A stretch of 64,000 nucleotides of DNA, taken from Billgrantia zhangzhouensis. Lineage in GTDB: Bacteria > Pseudomonadota > Gammaproteobacteria > Pseudomonadales > Halomonadaceae. The stretch is taken from positions 1 through 64,000 of the forward strand of contig NZ_JABFTT010000014.1 in NCBI RefSeq assembly GCF_021404465.1. Direction: 5' to 3'. A model generated the notes under the pieces. That model had not been told where the DNA came from, did no database searches, and worked only from the letters and a program-made list of their open reading frames with translations. Positions 63,703 to 64,000 of the stretch are shown piece by piece. Every line of letters begins with the position of its first letter. Positions within the stretch are counted from its first letter, which is position 1. Made by a program: the position numbers and the translations under genes.

Positions 63703-64000
63703 ATGATCGAATACTACGCCCCGATCAAGCACCTGCACATGACCACCGCGGTGCTGAGCATTACCTTCTTCATCGTGCGCGCCTGGTGGTCGGTGCGCGA
63801 GATCTCGCTGCTGCAGCGGCGCTGGGTGAGGATCCTGCCTCACGTCAACGACACCCTGCTGCTGGTGCTTGGCTTAACCCTGATGACGATGCTCTCCATG
63901 TGGCCACAGCAGCACCCGTGGCTCGCTGCCAAGCTGCTGGGCCTGCTCGCCTACATCCTGCTCGGCACCGTGGCGATCAAGCGTGGACGTACCCCGATGA
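63703..64000 (+). CDS. SirB2 family membrane protein, 3' end outside window
   Basis: 99 codons visible from ATG 63703 (GGAG upstream), 13 bp after nnrS. It begins MIEYYAPIKHLHMTTAVLSI and has three hydrophobic segments, as in the ~125-aa SirB2 family found near nitrite and NO genes. Role unknown. The window ends before the stop codon. Confidence 0.8.
   Translation, partial: MIEYYAPIKHLHMTTAVLSITFFIVRAWWSVREISLLQRRWVRILPHVNDTLLLVLGLTLMTMLSMWPQQHPWLAAKLLGLLAYILLGTVAIKRGRTPM

Overview
The window reads as a chromosomal segment of a GC-rich gammaproteobacterium, most likely Halomonadaceae (Halomonas-like). This rests on gene content: a cd1-type denitrifier with UbiU/UbiV/UbiT, a split class II ribonucleotide reductase, a deo operon with an E. 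coli-like DeoR operator, and a type VI secretion remnant. Taxonomy is inferred; no rRNA or tRNA gene was seen.

Layout. 1-3.5 kb: the end of a T6SS-type effector, two tandem DUF6708 proteins, a PAAR/DUF6708 chimeric remnant and an intact PAAR protein. 3.5-4.1 kb: a transposase remnant and a truncated thioredoxin-like gene. 4.1-8.1 kb: ordinary genes (dienelactone hydrolase, ribA, hemE, VanZ-like, cyclophilin). 8.3-17.9 kb: ccmFGHI without ccmABCDE, a Crp/Fnr regulator, a divergent cytochrome cd1 (nirS copy 1), a NirT-type tetraheme protein fused to a second heme domain, a cupredoxin and a periplasmic protein. 17.9-26.7 kb (minus strand): two small genes and nosRZDFYL. 27-33 kb: cytochrome c, nsrR, DUF454, nnrS, hemN, a soluble CZB chemoreceptor and a RIC/DnrN di-iron repair protein. 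33.2-38.4 kb: norR, ubiT, nrdJa-nrdJb. 38.4-45.3 kb: deoR, nupC and deoCABD-cdd. 45.3-50.2 kb (minus): nrdG, a 54-aa glycyl-radical protein, nrdD, ubiV, ubiU. 50.3-52.5 kb: Yip1, MarR, P450. 53-62.4 kb: canonical nirS (copy 2), nirF and nirC on the minus strand, and nirDLGHJEN. 62.5-64 kb: a second nnrS and a sirB2-like gene cut by the window end.

Function. The window encodes nitrite reduction (cd1), d1 heme synthesis, nitrous oxide reduction, NO sensing (NorR, NsrR, Dnr-type) and nitrosative repair. It also encodes oxygen-independent versions of three housekeeping pathways: heme (HemN), ubiquinone (UbiUVT) and deoxyribonucleotides (NrdJ and NrdDG). Palindromes of the FNR/DNR type (TTGAY-N4-RTCAA) precede ccmF, nirS copy 1, nosR, hemN, ubiT, nrdD, ubiU, nirS copy 2, nirC/nirD and the second nnrS, which suggests one low-oxygen/NO regulon. 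Nitrate reductase and norCB are not in the window.

Most unusual: (i) the copy-1 cd1 enzyme lacks one of the two distal catalytic histidines and sits with a NirT fusion carrying two CX3CH motifs and with an orphan heme-lyase module; (ii) the glycyl-radical segment of class III ribonucleotide reductase is a separate 54-residue gene; (iii) three NorR boxes and a sigma-54 promoter lie between norR and the RIC gene.
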